Shown: positions 1-9,083 of the stretch, piece by piece
Numbering within the stretch: position 1 is the stretch's first letter
Layout of the letters: the number at the start of each line of letters is the position of its first letter
Assembly: GCF_010731595.1 (NCBI RefSeq)
Contig: NZ_AP022582.1
Location: 3,968,001 to 4,032,000 of the forward strand
Source of the DNA: Mycobacterium seoulense
Lineage (GTDB): Bacteria; Actinomycetota; Actinomycetes; Mycobacteriales; Mycobacteriaceae
Direction of reading: 5' to 3'
DNA length: 64,000 nucleotides
Program-made: the position numbers and the translations under genes
Notes under the pieces: model-generated
The model's database searches: none
What the model was told of the DNA's origin: nothing
What the model saw: the letters and a program-made list of their open reading frames with translations, nothing else

Positions 1-672
1 GAGCGGCGCGCGGCCCTCGTCGAGGCGTTGGGGCATTCCGGCCCGTCGATCCACGTCACGCCCGCCACCACCGACATCGATCTCGCGCGGCGCTGGTTCG
101 ACGAATTCGAGGGGGCCGGCCTCGACGGTGTCATCGCCAAGCCGCTGACCGTCACCTATCAGCCCGACAAGCGGGTCATGTTCAAGATCAAGCACGAGCG
201 GACCGCCGACTGCGTGGTCGCCGGCTATCGCGTGCACAAGTCCGGCGGCGACGCGATCGGCTCGCTGCTGCTCGGGCTCTACCAGGACGACGGGCAGCTC
301 GCGTCCGTCGGGGTGATCGGCGCCTTTCCGATGGCCGAACGGCGGCGCCTGTTCGCCGAGCTTCAGCCGCTCGTCACCGATTTCGAAGGCCACCCGTGGA
401 ATTGGGCCGCCCACGAGGCCGGCGAGCGAACACCGCGCAAGAACGAGTTTTCCCGCTGGAACGCCGGGAAGGACCTTTCGTTTGTGCCGCTGCGGCCCGA
501 GCGCGTCGTCGAGGTCCGCTACGACCACATGGAAGGCCGGCGCTTTCGGCACACCGCGCAGTTCAACCGGTGGAGGCCGGACCGCGACCCGCGGTCGTGC
601 ACATACGACCAACTCGAGCAGCCGGTCACCTTCAGCCTCGGTGACATCGTGCCCGGCCTGGGATCGGGCTAG
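1..672 (+). CDS. ligC: ATP-dependent DNA ligase, LigC type (3' part only)
   Basis: This is the C-terminal part of an ATP-dependent DNA ligase; the frame is open to the window edge, so the start and the catalytic Lys motif I lie outside. Visible are nucleotidyltransferase motif IV (DGVIAK) and motif V (MFKIKH), followed by an OB-fold C-terminal domain ending GDIVPGLG. This layout, without polymerase or phosphoesterase domains in the visible part, matches mycobacterial LigC rather than LigD, though LigD cannot be excluded because its other domains could be upstream. The family seals nicks, with roles proposed in repair. The last 4 bp overlap the stop of the convergent HNH gene. Confidence 0.8.
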   Translation, partial: ERRAALVEALGHSGPSIHVTPATTDIDLARRWFDEFEGAGLDGVIAKPLTVTYQPDKRVMFKIKHERTADCVVAGYRVHKSGGDAIGSLLLGLYQDDGQLASVGVIGAFPMAERRRLFAELQPLVTDFEGHPWNWAAHEAGERTPRKNEFSRWNAGKDLSFVPLRPERVVEVRYDHMEGRRFRHTAQFNRWRPDRDPRSCTYDQLEQPVTFSLGDIVPGLGSG

Positions 673-2201
673 AAGGGCGGCGGCTGGTTGCGTTCGGCGA
701 TGCGGGCGGCGTTGAGCGCGCGTTCGGCGTCGATGCGGCGGGCTCGATCTTGTTGTCGGGTTCGGCGGCGTTTGGGCATCATGCCGCCGCGATCACCGAG
801 AGAACCGTAGTCGGTTGATACGGTTGGCAATTCACCCGTTGGCACGCACAGTGCGGGAAACAACAGGCGGCTGCCCGGACGGGTGGTGTAGGTCCGGCCA
901 CTCGGCGACGTCCAGACGACCGTGCCGTCCGGAAGCTGCTCGTCGCGCCAACCCGTCCAGAACGTTTTCACAAGGTGGTGCTTTCTGCACAGGCACTTGA
1001 GGTTGGACGCGTGGGTGGGCCCGAGCGGGTAGGGCACCGTGTGGTCGATGTCGGCGAACTCGGCGGGTCGATCGCATCCGGGGAATCGGCACGTCATGTC
1101 CCGGCACCGAATGAACCGTTCCAGCTCGGCCGAAGGGCGGTAACCCGGCTCCGGCTTTGCGTCGGCCGGATGGCGCACCGGGCGCACTTTGGCGCCGCCA
1201 TGGATCAGCTCGGCGAGCTGCGCCGGCAATACCACGCCGCCGCCGGGGATCAGCGCGGGCGGCCGCGGATCCGGGACGTCGGGCTCGGGATCTGGTGCCA
1301 GCGCCTCCGCCAGCGTCGTCTGGTCCGTGATGGGCCGTGATGGCCGCTCCCCCGACATGTGGGGGTCGGGGTCGGCGTCCAGCGCCGAAGCGTCGGCAAC
1401 GACGTGGATCACCACGCTGGCCGCCCGCCCGTCCTTTTCGGCGCCCGCCAGGCAGCCCGCGTTGCCGCAGCCACACGCGAGCCGGTCCGCGCCGGCTGCC
1501 AAGGCTCCCAGTGCGTCGGCGCGGCGCTGGGCGACGGTGCGCGGATCGTCGTCGCAGACCTCGTGGGCCATCTGCAGCAGGCGCCGGTCCAACACGGCCG
1601 CATCGTGCGCATAGAGCCGGCCCCACATCGAGGCGGTGCCCGACTCGTCATCGGATCGATCGATGACGACGTCGCGGCTGCGGGCCGCCGCGCGAGTTCG
1701 CCGCAAGGCGCCGGGATCGTATTGATCCACCACCGCGTCGATGGCCTGCGCCGTCTTGGTTGCCGACAGCGGCCCGAACCGCCTCGCGTCTTCCGCCAGG
1801 GTGGTATCGACCAATTGCAGTGTGTCGGGGTCCTTCACGAGGTCGGTGTGCCACACGATCGTCGCCGCGAGCCGGGCGCTGATCATCCCCTCGGCGAAGA
1901 GCGCCCCCACCCGCGGGAGCCGACTGCGCAGCGCGGCGGCCAAGTACATCTGCCCAGAGGCCATGGCGTGGCTGATGTTCTGTGCCGCGGCGACCTCGGC
2001 GGCCATGGCATCCCAGTTGTCGCAGGACCAGTGGGCGGCGCTGGTTGGGCCGTCGGCACGGCGGTGCACCAGCTCCGCGATGGCCGCCAGCCTGCGCGCC
2101 GCGGCCACCGCCTCAACCCGTGCCCACTCGGCGATCGCAGCCGCCAACTCGGCGTCGTCGGCGCGCGCCAGCTCGTCGACGAGCAGCCCTGAATCGAACA
2201 T
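669..2201 (-). CDS. DUF222 / HNH endonuclease domain protein (13E12 repeat family)
   Basis: A 510-residue protein with an N-terminal DUF222 region and a C-terminal HNH domain at about residues 365-415. The HNH part shows two Cys pairs ([18 protein letters not shown]) and the core DIDHTVPYP. Mycobacterial genomes carry many such 13E12-family copies, often linked to repetitive or mobile sequence, and their function is unproven. The C-terminus is basic ([15 protein letters not shown]), compatible with nucleic-acid binding. The ATG at 2201 is used because the DUF222 start follows directly. It is convergent with the ligase gene. Nuclease activity is inferred from the motif only. Confidence 0.85.
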   Translation of the reverse strand: MFDSGLLVDELARADDAELAAAIAEWARVEAVAAARRLAAIAELVHRRADGPTSAAHWSCDNWDAMAAEVAAAQNISHAMASGQMYLAAALRSRLPRVGALFAEGMISARLAATIVWHTDLVKDPDTLQLVDTTLAEDARRFGPLSATKTAQAIDAVVDQYDPGALRRTRAAARSRDVVIDRSDDESGTASMWGRLYAHDAAVLDRRLLQMAHEVCDDDPRTVAQRRADALGALAAGADRLACGCGNAGCLAGAEKDGRAASVVIHVVADASALDADPDPHMSGERPSRPITDQTTLAEALAPDPEPDVPDPRPPALIPGGGVVLPAQLAELIHGGAKVRPVRHPADAKPEPGYRPSAELERFIRCRDMTCRFPGCDRPAEFADIDHTVPYPLGPTHASNLKCLCRKHHLVKTFWTGWRDEQLPDGTVVWTSPSGRTYTTRPGSRLLFPALCVPTGELPTVSTDYGSLGDRGGMMPKRRRTRQQDRARRIDAERALNAARIAERNQPPPF

Positions 2202-2332
2202 ACTTTCGTATAGTAGTCGCGGTCGACGACGCCGAGCACCGCCCGAAGATCACCCTGTGGATGAACTTCGAACTGTGGATAATCGGCGAACCACGCGTTT
2301 AATGCCCCCGCCGGGCGGGCACGCGAACGTAC

Positions 2333-2701
2333 ATGTCAGTGACAGCGTTTCAAGACCTGCCGTTGGCCGACCGCGACCGGAAGTGGGATGGTGACGCCGC
2401 CGAGAAGCGGGTCCGCAAGTGGGCCGGGGCCAAGGACGCCCCGAACGAGAAGTACCGCGACGCCCACGTCTGGTACGACAACGGCAAGAAGGAAAACTTC
2501 ACGGCGTACAAATTGTTGATCGCCGACGTCGTCGGCGGCAATCTGCGGGCGGTCCCACGCGGGGTGATGGCGGCCGGCGCGATCATGGACGGTGCGCGCG
2601 GCGGCGTCGACCTGCCGAAGGCGGACGTCGATCGGGTCAAGAGCCACCTGGCCAAGTACTACCAGAAGATGGGCGAAAGCCCGCCCTGGGAGCGCGCCTA
2701 G
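2333..2701 (+). CDS. conserved hypothetical protein, 122 aa
   Basis: A small, highly charged, soluble protein with no signal peptide or membrane segment. It begins MSVTAFQDLPLADRDRKWDG and contains a WAGAKDAPNEKYRDAHVWYD stretch and a C-terminal helix VKSHLAKYYQKMGE. The composition recalls short proteins or C-terminal tails found beside phage prohead proteases, but no catalytic motif is visible, so I assign no function. It lies in a 500-bp gap between the HNH gene and the P450 gene, and its stop abuts the P450 stop (convergent). Codon use looks like that of its neighbours. Confidence 0.65.
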   Translation: MSVTAFQDLPLADRDRKWDGDAAEKRVRKWAGAKDAPNEKYRDAHVWYDNGKKENFTAYKLLIADVVGGNLRAVPRGVMAAGAIMDGARGGVDLPKADVDRVKSHLAKYYQKMGESPPWERA

Positions 2702-3937
2702 TCAGACCGCAACCGACAGGCGCGACAGCCCGCGCAGGGTGACGTTGGCCTTGTATCGCGGCTCGCCGTCCAGCCGCGCGTCCGGGAAGCGCGCCGCCAC
2801 CGCCGACAGGGCCACGCCGGCCTCCAGCCGGGCCAGCGGCGCACCCAGGCAGTAATGGGCTCCCCGGCCAAAGCCCAAGTGCCGCAGCCCCTTCCGGTCC
2901 GGGTCGAAGAGATCGGGCCGGTCGAATTCCGCCGGATCGCGGTGGGCCGCGGCGAGCAGCAGCATCATGACATCTCCCGCCGGCACCTCAACGCCGCCAA
3001 TCACCATGTCGGCGAGAGCAATTCGGCCGACAAGTTGCACCGGCGGGTCAAAGCGCAAGGTCTCTTCCACGATCGCCGGCGCTCGACCGGAGTCGGCACC
3101 CAGCGCGGCCCACTGCGCGGGATTGCGCAGCATTGCCAGCACGGCGTTGCCGATGAGATTCACCGTGGTCTCGTGTCCGGCGATCAAGAGCAGATTGCAG
3201 GTGGAGACGATCTCCTCCTCGGTCAGCTGGTCGCCGGACTCTTCCACGGCGATCAGACCCGAAAGCAGGTCGTCTCCGGGTTGTGAACGGCGGCGCTCGA
3301 TCAGGCCGTGGAAGTATTCGCGCAGCCACGTCCCGGCCTGTTGTCGTTGATCTGCGACATCGGGCGGCACTCCGGTGATGGTGGAGAACGGGTCCAGCGC
3401 CTGGGCGAGCAGTGCCGACGCGCGGCTGAATTGCGGCTCGTCGTCGAGTGGCACGCCGAGCAGCCGGCAGATCACCGCCACCGGCAGCGGATAGGCGAAA
3501 TCTTCGACGACTTCGAAGTGCCCCTTTTCGGCGACCCGATCGAGCATTGCGTCGACCAGCGAACGGATATCGGGTTCCAGCGCGCTCACCACCCTCGGCG
3601 CGAACGCTTTGCTGACCAGCCTTCGCAACCGGGTGTGATCGGGTGGATCGAGGAACAAGAAACCCGGCGGGCCCTGCCTGCGCGGTGCCGTTCCGGCCGC
3701 GGCCTGGCGCTTGGCGACAGTCGAGTTGACGTTGTCGCTGCTGGACGACGGGTGCCGCAACACGTCGTCGCAGTCTCGGTAGCTTGAGAAGACGGCCAGA
3801 TTGGTGTCGGGCAGCTGCACCGCTCCGCCCTCGCGAAACCGCGCGCAGAGTCGATACGGGTCGGCCCGGTTGGCCGGGTCCAGCAGTTGTAGCAGCAACC
3901 CCTGGGATTCGGCTTGCCCGGTCGGCGCGGTCGTCAT
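2702..3937 (-). CDS. cytochrome P450
   Basis: A soluble bacterial P450 of 411 residues from the ATG at 3937; a longer in-frame ATG at 4018 adds 27 atypical residues. It shows the I-helix oxygen-activation motif (AGHETT), the K-helix ExxR (ETLR), and the haem loop FGRGAHYCLG with the axial Cys near residue 363. P450s of this class need a ferredoxin and reductase, neither of which is adjacent, so electron donors must come from elsewhere. The substrate cannot be told from sequence. Transcription is likely shared with the Nudix gene 46 bp upstream. I do not assign a CYP subfamily. Confidence 0.9.
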   Translation of the reverse strand: MTTAPTGQAESQGLLLQLLDPANRADPYRLCARFREGGAVQLPDTNLAVFSSYRDCDDVLRHPSSSSDNVNSTVAKRQAAAGTAPRRQGPPGFLFLDPPDHTRLRRLVSKAFAPRVVSALEPDIRSLVDAMLDRVAEKGHFEVVEDFAYPLPVAVICRLLGVPLDDEPQFSRASALLAQALDPFSTITGVPPDVADQRQQAGTWLREYFHGLIERRRSQPGDDLLSGLIAVEESGDQLTEEEIVSTCNLLLIAGHETTVNLIGNAVLAMLRNPAQWAALGADSGRAPAIVEETLRFDPPVQLVGRIALADMVIGGVEVPAGDVMMLLLAAAHRDPAEFDRPDLFDPDRKGLRHLGFGRGAHYCLGAPLARLEAGVALSAVAARFPDARLDGEPRYKANVTLRGLSRLSVAV

Positions 3938-3983
3938 GCGGCCATTCTGCCCGGCGCCGGACGGCACCCCGGTCAGCCGGAGG

Positions 3984-4469
3984 TCAGGGCCCTTCCCGCA
4001 GACCCGCCAGATCCGCACGTGCCATCAACCGATCCAGAAAATCCAGCTGGCCCTTGAGCAACTTGACCCGCGCCTCGGCCACCGAAAACCACCCCACCCG
4101 ATCGACTTCCGGGAACTCGCGCATGGTGCCCGACCCCTTCGGCCACTCCAGCTCAAAGGTGTTGCTGCGCGCGTCACTCACGTCGAGGTCGGCGTGGACG
4201 GCGAATGCGGTGACCACCTTGCCGCCCGACTGTTTCAGCTGGCCGAGGTCCAGCCGGGTCCCGGCCGGCGCAGAAACCCCGAGCTCTTCGGAGAACTCGC
4301 GTTGGGCGGCGGCCCAGGGATCCTCCCCGTCGCTGTACTCCCCTTTGGGAATCGACCACGCCCCGTTGTCTTTTCGCGCCCAGAACGGGCCGCCCGGATG
4401 CGCTATCAGGACCTCGACGACGCCCTCGCGGGTCCGGTACAACAGCACACCGGCGCTGAGCTTCGGCAT
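3984..4469 (-). CDS. NUDIX hydrolase
   Basis: A 161-residue Nudix protein hydrolysing a nucleoside-diphosphate-linked substrate that cannot be specified. The Nudix box is complete: GEYSDGEDPWAAAQREFSEE, giving the G-x5-E-x7-R-E-x-x-E-E-x-G pattern that binds the catalytic metal. I chose the ATG at 4469 (MPKLSAGVLLYR), which begins the domain's first strand; the longer open frame to 4592 runs inside the acyltransferase gene and has no family-like sequence. It starts 4 bp after the stop of the WS/DGAT gene and precedes the P450, so a shared minus-strand transcript is likely. Confidence 0.88.
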   Translation of the reverse strand: MPKLSAGVLLYRTREGVVEVLIAHPGGPFWARKDNGAWSIPKGEYSDGEDPWAAAQREFSEELGVSAPAGTRLDLGQLKQSGGKVVTAFAVHADLDVSDARSNTFELEWPKGSGTMREFPEVDRVGWFSVAEARVKLLKGQLDFLDRLMARADLAGLREGP

Positions 4470-4473
4470 TCGC

Positions 4474-5829
4474 TCAGGACCCGACCGAACGTTCCAGGTC
4501 CTTGAGCGACGACTCCAGGTGTGCGAGCAGGCGCTGCAGGTGCGGCACGCTGCGCCGGCATCCCACCAGCCCGAAGTCCAGATTGCCGGCATTGTTGGCC
4601 AGGGTGATGTTCAGCGCCTGGCCGTCGAGCGCGATGGACATCGGGTAGTTGCCGTCGAGCCGCGCGCCCCCGTAGTAGATCGGCTGGGTGGGCCCCGGCA
4701 CGTTCGAAATGATGATGTTGAACGGCGGCGACGTGGACGACACCCAGCCGGGGACCGCCGCCAGGGCCAGCGCCGAGGTATTGACCGCGGAGAGCGCGAG
4801 CGCCTGGAAGCGGGGCAACTGTGAGAACACGGTCTTGTTGCTGCGCATCGAGTCGCTGATGGTCTGGAGTCGCTGCGCGGGATCGTCGCTGTCGGTGCCG
4901 AGATTGCACAGGATGGCGCCGACGAGGTTGCCCCCGGCATCGGCCTCGTCTTCGGTGCGCAGGCTTACCGGGACCATCGCGATCAGCGGGGCGTCGGGCA
5001 GGGCGTTCTGCTCGAGCAGGTAGTAGCGCAGGGCGCCCGAACACATGGCCAGGACGACATCGTTGACCGTCACCCCGGCGGCCTTCTTGACGCTTTTGAT
5101 GCGGTCCAGCGACCAGGACTGGGCGGCGCACCGGCGCGCGCCACCGATCTTGACGTTCAGCATGGTGCGCGGCGCCCCGAAGGGCAACGTCAACTGCTGC
5201 TCGAACAGCGCCGCGCGGGCCAGTGAAACCGTCGACGGGGCAAGCGCCGCAAGGGCTCCCGCCGCATGCAGCGCCGAACGCAAGGGGCTGACGGGGCTGC
5301 TCTTGCGTTTGCTTTTCGGCAGGCTCCACGGCGCGCGGATCTCGGTGTCGTCGGGGTCCGCCGACAACGCGCGCTGCATCAGCTTCTGCGCCGACACCCC
5401 GTCGATCAGCGCGTGGTGAACCTTGGTGTAGACGGCGAACCGGCCATCCTGGAGGCCCTCGATGATGTGCGTCTCCCACAGCGGGCGGTGACGATCCAGC
5501 AGGCTGCTGTGCCATCGCGATGTCAGCTCGAGCAGTTCACGGATCCGCCCTGGAGACGGCACCGCGGAGCGCCGGACGTGGTAGTCGATGTCGACGTCGT
5601 TGTCATAGGACCAGCCCAGGTTCGCGATTCCGCCGACGAACGTCGCGGGATGCTTGCGGAAGGTGGGCTGAAAATCGCGCTGCGCGATCAACCGGTCGTA
5701 GAGGCCGCGGACGAAGTCGCGGTCGGCGCCGCTCGGCAGCTCGAACAGCTGCAACCCACCGACGTGCATGGGATGTTCGCGCGACTCTCCCAATAGGAAG
5801 ATCGCGTCGGTGGGCATCATCAGGTCCAT
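4474..5829 (-). CDS. wax ester synthase / diacylglycerol acyltransferase (WS/DGAT, Tgs family)
   Basis: A 451-residue WS/DGAT protein that transfers an acyl chain from acyl-CoA to diacylglycerol or a fatty alcohol, making storage triacylglycerol or wax. The active-site HHxxxDG is intact in VHHALIDGVS at about residues 132-141. The start MDLMMPTDAIFLLGESREHP is the usual family N-terminus, and the C-terminal NVPGP (in IIISNVPGP) and later conserved blocks are present, so it is full length. Mycobacteria carry many paralogues, so the exact Tgs member is not assigned. It heads a run with the Nudix and P450 genes. Confidence 0.93.
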   Translation of the reverse strand: MDLMMPTDAIFLLGESREHPMHVGGLQLFELPSGADRDFVRGLYDRLIAQRDFQPTFRKHPATFVGGIANLGWSYDNDVDIDYHVRRSAVPSPGRIRELLELTSRWHSSLLDRHRPLWETHIIEGLQDGRFAVYTKVHHALIDGVSAQKLMQRALSADPDDTEIRAPWSLPKSKRKSSPVSPLRSALHAAGALAALAPSTVSLARAALFEQQLTLPFGAPRTMLNVKIGGARRCAAQSWSLDRIKSVKKAAGVTVNDVVLAMCSGALRYYLLEQNALPDAPLIAMVPVSLRTEDEADAGGNLVGAILCNLGTDSDDPAQRLQTISDSMRSNKTVFSQLPRFQALALSAVNTSALALAAVPGWVSSTSPPFNIIISNVPGPTQPIYYGGARLDGNYPMSIALDGQALNITLANNAGNLDFGLVGCRRSVPHLQRLLAHLESSLKDLERSVGS

Positions 5830-5872
5830 TCAGCAATTACACGCGACTATGGGCGAACCCGCCAGCACCCGT

Positions 5873-6259
5873 TTATTCGGGAGCCAGCGACCATGCCGAC
5901 GTCGCGACCAGGTCCCCACGGTCGAGTGCCGCGGCGCGGTGTTCGTGCACTTGCGCGTACTCTGGCGTGCTCACCATGTCGATGAACGCCTGCGGGGTCG
6001 GGTATTCCACGACGAGAATCGCGTCCCACCAAGGTGTTTCGTCGTCACCGATCACGAAGGCCGGCGCGATGCCCGCGTAACTGACGGTGGCGCCCACCCG
6101 CCGCAGATGCGGCGCCACCTCCAGCGCGTAGCGCTGGTAGGACTCCTTGCCGCCCGAGGTCTTGAACTTCAACAGGTTGACCATCACCACCGGCGCGTCG
6201 GCGGGCCGCGCGGCCAGGGCCGCGAACTGTTCGGCGGTGGGCTCCAAGGAATGGCTCAT
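5873..6259 (-). CDS. DUF1330-like small alpha-beta barrel protein
   Basis: A 128-residue protein of the ferredoxin-like dimeric alpha-beta barrel type. It has the repeated pattern of strand segments (MVNLLKFK, GIAPAFVIGDDETPWWDAIL) and the closing FIDMVSTPEYAQVHEHRAAAL, typical of DUF1330 proteins. These are small cytoplasmic proteins of unknown function that sometimes accompany catabolic genes. Its start lies 9 bp from the stop of the next upstream SDR gene on the same strand, so the two are probably cotranscribed. No catalytic role is claimed. Confidence 0.8.
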   Translation of the reverse strand: MSHSLEPTAEQFAALAARPADAPVVMVNLLKFKTSGGKESYQRYALEVAPHLRRVGATVSYAGIAPAFVIGDDETPWWDAILVVEYPTPQAFIDMVSTPEYAQVHEHRAAALDRGDLVATSAWSLAPE

Positions 6260-6268
6260 GAGAGACGA

Positions 6269-7126
6269 TTACAGCAGATCGGTGATGGTCTTCAGGCCCG
6301 CTTCATAAAGGACGCCGGGCAGCATGCCGCCGTCGTGCTCGATGGTGGTGCCGTTGATGAAGTCGGCCTCGCCGCTGGCCAGGAATACGCAGACCCTGCC
6401 CACCTCCGCGGGCTCACCCGCCCGCCGCAGCGGGACAGCCTCGAAATACTTTGCGCCAGTTGGGTCGTCTTTGGGCAGCACGAACGACCGAAAGTTCTCG
6501 GTCATCGTCGGTCCGAGCGCGATGCAGTTGACCCGAACCTTGGGACCCCACTCCTCGGCCAGCGAGCGGGTGAGGTGGTTGAGCCCGCTCTTGGCCGCAC
6601 CGTAGGAGACCAACGTCGGCGACCCGGCCGGATGCCCGGCCCCGCTGGAGATGTTGACGATGCAGCCTACGCCGTCCTGGGTGCGCATCTGCCGGTAGGC
6701 GCGGATCGCGAACCAGAGCGGGCTGATCAGGTTCATCTGCACCGCGAACGCGTGGAACAACGCGGTGCGCTCATACTCGTCGTCGCTCGCCGGCGTCCCC
6801 TGAATGCGTTGCACCAGTTGGGGAATGCTCTCCGCGTGCGGAGCCGGAACGGTTCCTCCGGCGTTGTTCACCAGGATGTCGATGCGGCCGTGCTCGGCGA
6901 CGACTTCGGCGACGAAGGAGTCGATCGCGCGGTAGTCCCCTTGGTCGCAGACCCGTTGGGAGGCCCGGGCCGACCAATCGGGTTCGACCCCGGGAATGGC
7001 GTCCAGCGGCGAGCGTGAACAGCCGACGACGGTGGCACCGGCGCGGAGCAGTTCGTGGGCGATGCCGACACCCACACCCCGGCTGGTTCCGGTGACGATC
7101 GCGACCTTGCCGTCCAGGACACTCAT
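6269..7126 (-). CDS. short-chain dehydrogenase/reductase (SDR)
   Basis: A 285-residue classical SDR, an NAD(P)-dependent alcohol or ketone oxidoreductase. The cofactor glycine motif is TGTSRGVGVG near residue 13, NNAG follows at about 90, and the catalytic Ser with YxxxK is in SYGAAKSG. The C-terminus contains the usual INGTTIEHDGGMLPG. Substrate unknown. It is transcribed away from the DapB-like operon; the 107-bp divergent spacer holds a perfect 15-bp palindrome (7155-7169), so both sides may answer to the TetR protein encoded at 9080-9694. Confidence 0.9.
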   Translation of the reverse strand: MSVLDGKVAIVTGTSRGVGVGIAHELLRAGATVVGCSRSPLDAIPGVEPDWSARASQRVCDQGDYRAIDSFVAEVVAEHGRIDILVNNAGGTVPAPHAESIPQLVQRIQGTPASDDEYERTALFHAFAVQMNLISPLWFAIRAYRQMRTQDGVGCIVNISSGAGHPAGSPTLVSYGAAKSGLNHLTRSLAEEWGPKVRVNCIALGPTMTENFRSFVLPKDDPTGAKYFEAVPLRRAGEPAEVGRVCVFLASGEADFINGTTIEHDGGMLPGVLYEAGLKTITDLL

Positions 7127-7154
7127 GACAGTCCTTCCTCCGCCGAGCCGACGT

Positions 7155-7169
7155 TGACAGTCACTGTCA
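7155..7169. promoter_or_regulatory. TetR-type operator palindrome in a divergent promoter
   Basis: TGACAGTCACTGTCA is a perfect 7-1-7 dyad between the divergent SDR (start 7126) and DapB-like gene (start 7234). It overlaps a TTGACA hexamer at 7154-7159, with CATACT 16 bp further on as a possible -10 for the plus-strand operon. That operon ends with a TetR gene, the obvious candidate to bind here. The dyad is seen; the binding is inferred. Confidence 0.65.
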
Positions 7170-7233
7170 GCGGGTCATACTGTGCCATTTCGGTCGTTGG
7201 CGTGTAAAGGCATGTGATTCGGAGGTCACCGAG

Positions 7234-8313
7234 ATGAGTAGTCCGTCCAAGCTCCGCGTCATCCAATGGGCGACCGGAGGCGTCGGCAAGGCGGCCATCG
7301 CGTGCGTCCTGAATCATCCGCAGTTGGACCTGGCCGGCTGCTGGGTGCACAGCGCGGACAAGAACGGCGTGGATGTCGGCCGGATTCTTGGAACCGCGGA
7401 CCTCGGTGTCACCGCCACCTCCAGCGCCGAGCAGATCTTGGCGCTGGACGCCGACTGCGTCGTGTACAGCCCCCTGGTGCCCAACGACGACGAGGTGATC
7501 GCCATCCTGCGATCCGGCAAGAACGTCGTCACCCCGGTCGGCTGGGTGTACCCCGACCCCGGCAACCCGCGGCACCGGGCCGTCGCCGACGCCGCGGTCC
7601 AAGGCGGGGTGACCCTGCACGGTTCGGGGATTCACCCCGGCGGCATTACGGAACGCTTCCCGCTCATGCTGTCCTCGCTTTCGTCGGCCGTCACCCACCT
7701 CCGCGCCGAAGAATTCTCCGACATCCGCACGTACAACGCCCCGGACGTCGTGCGCCACATCATGGGCTTCGGCGGCACCCCCGAGGAAGCCATGCAAGGG
7801 CCCATGGCCGGCCTGTTGGACGGGGGTTTCAAGCAGTCGGTGCGAATGATCGCCGACCACATGGGATTTCGTATCGACCCGAACATCAGGACCATCCAGG
7901 ACGTCGCCGTCGCGACCGCCGAGATCGAATACGGTCCATTCCCGATCGCGGCGGGAGCCGTGGCCGCCCGCCGGTTCCGCTGGCAGGCCCTCGTGGACGG
8001 CGAACCGGTCATCACGGCGGCGGTCAACTGGTTGATGGGTGAGGAAAACCTGGATCCGGCCTGGGACTTCGGCGGGCGGGGCGAACGGTTCGAGGTTGAG
8101 ATCACCGGTGATCCCACCGTGAGCCTCACCTTCAAGGGTCTGCAGCCCGAGACGATCGCCGAAGGGCTGGTGAAGAATCCGGGCGTGGTGGCGACGGCCA
8201 ATCATTGCGTCAACGCCATCCCGGATGTCTGCGCCGCCGAACCGGGCATCAAGACCTACCTCGACCTACCCCTGTTCGCGGGTCGCCCCGCTGCCGGCCT
8301 CGCGGCTTCATGA
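7234..8313 (+). CDS. DapB-fold NAD(P)H-dependent oxidoreductase
   Basis: A 359-residue protein with an N-terminal Rossmann domain (RVIQWATGGVGKAAI at about residues 8-22) of the dihydrodipicolinate-reductase type. It is longer than true DapB and lacks the lysine-pathway signature, so it belongs to the actinobacterial group usually labelled dihydrodipicolinate reductase-like, which is associated with lipid, steroid or xenobiotic catabolism. Conserved features include GSGIHPGGITER in the middle. A purine-rich Shine-Dalgarno (cggagg, about 7222-7227) precedes the ATG. Its TGA overlaps the next ATG (ATGA at 8310-8313), so it heads a translationally coupled three-gene operon. Confidence 0.85.
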   Translation: MSSPSKLRVIQWATGGVGKAAIACVLNHPQLDLAGCWVHSADKNGVDVGRILGTADLGVTATSSAEQILALDADCVVYSPLVPNDDEVIAILRSGKNVVTPVGWVYPDPGNPRHRAVADAAVQGGVTLHGSGIHPGGITERFPLMLSSLSSAVTHLRAEEFSDIRTYNAPDVVRHIMGFGGTPEEAMQGPMAGLLDGGFKQSVRMIADHMGFRIDPNIRTIQDVAVATAEIEYGPFPIAAGAVAARRFRWQALVDGEPVITAAVNWLMGEENLDPAWDFGGRGERFEVEITGDPTVSLTFKGLQPETIAEGLVKNPGVVATANHCVNAIPDVCAAEPGIKTYLDLPLFAGRPAAGLAAS

Positions 8314-9083
8314 CCTACACCCATCCCGACTCGATGCGCGGCCACGTCGCCATCGTCACCGGTGCCGCCCAAGGCGTGGGCAAGGGCGTCGCGGCCGCAT
8401 TACTGGAACGCGGCGCCTCGGTGCTGCTGGTCGACATCCAGGACGAGTTGCTGGGCGCGACAACCGAAGAGCTGTCATCGACGGGTCGCGTCGAGAAGCT
8501 GACCGCCGACCTCCGTGACCCCGCCAGCGCACAGCGGATCGTGACGGCCGCGGTCGATGCCTTCGGTGCGGTCCACGGCCTGGTCAACAACGCGATCGCG
8601 ACCAACGAGCCCAAGGCGTTCGTCGACATCACCACCGAGGACTTCGCGCTCGGCCACGAGGTGGGCCCGCGGGCGACCTTCCTGCTCATGCAGGCCGTAC
8701 ACCCCGTGATGGTCCGGGCGGGGGGCGGGTCGATCGTCAACCTCGGCTCCGGGACGGGCACCGGCGGTGAGCCGAAATGGGGCGGATACGCCGCGGCCAA
8801 GGAGGCCATCCGGGGCCTGTCGAAGGTCGCCGCCCTGGAGTGGGGACGCGACGATATCCGGGTGAACGTCATCTGCCCGTTCGCGGAATCGGACGGCGTG
8901 AAGTTCTGGAAGTCGTTCGCGCCCAAGGAGTACGAAAAGGCGGTGCTCCGCGTTCCGATGAAGCGCATCGGCGATGTCCGCACCGACGTGGGTGCGTTGG
9001 TGGCGTTCCTGCTGGGCACCGACTCGACGTTCATCACCGGACAGACCATTCACGTCGACGGTGGGATCGGCTGCTTCCGGTGA
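8310..9083 (+). CDS. short-chain dehydrogenase/reductase (SDR)
   Basis: A 257-residue SDR. The start at 8310 is fixed by the ATGA overlap with the preceding stop; an upstream in-frame start at 8205 would read through that gene. The cofactor motif is TGAAQGVGKG near residue 16, the catalytic motif is YAAAKEA, and the end is TGQTIHVDGGIG. The usual NNAG is NNAI here, a tolerated variation that may mark a subgroup. It shares an operon with the DapB-like enzyme and the TetR gene, so it probably acts in the same oxidative pathway; the substrate is unknown. Confidence 0.9.
   Translation: MTYTHPDSMRGHVAIVTGAAQGVGKGVAAALLERGASVLLVDIQDELLGATTEELSSTGRVEKLTADLRDPASAQRIVTAAVDAFGAVHGLVNNAIATNEPKAFVDITTEDFALGHEVGPRATFLLMQAVHPVMVRAGGGSIVNLGSGTGTGGEPKWGGYAAAKEAIRGLSKVAALEWGRDDIRVNVICPFAESDGVKFWKSFAPKEYEKAVLRVPMKRIGDVRTDVGALVAFLLGTDSTFITGQTIHVDGGIGCFR

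Noticed and set aside
1359..2192. 277-codon plus-strand frame antisense to the HNH gene
   Set aside because: Typical GC-rich shadow of the DUF222/HNH gene; no ribosome site or family match.
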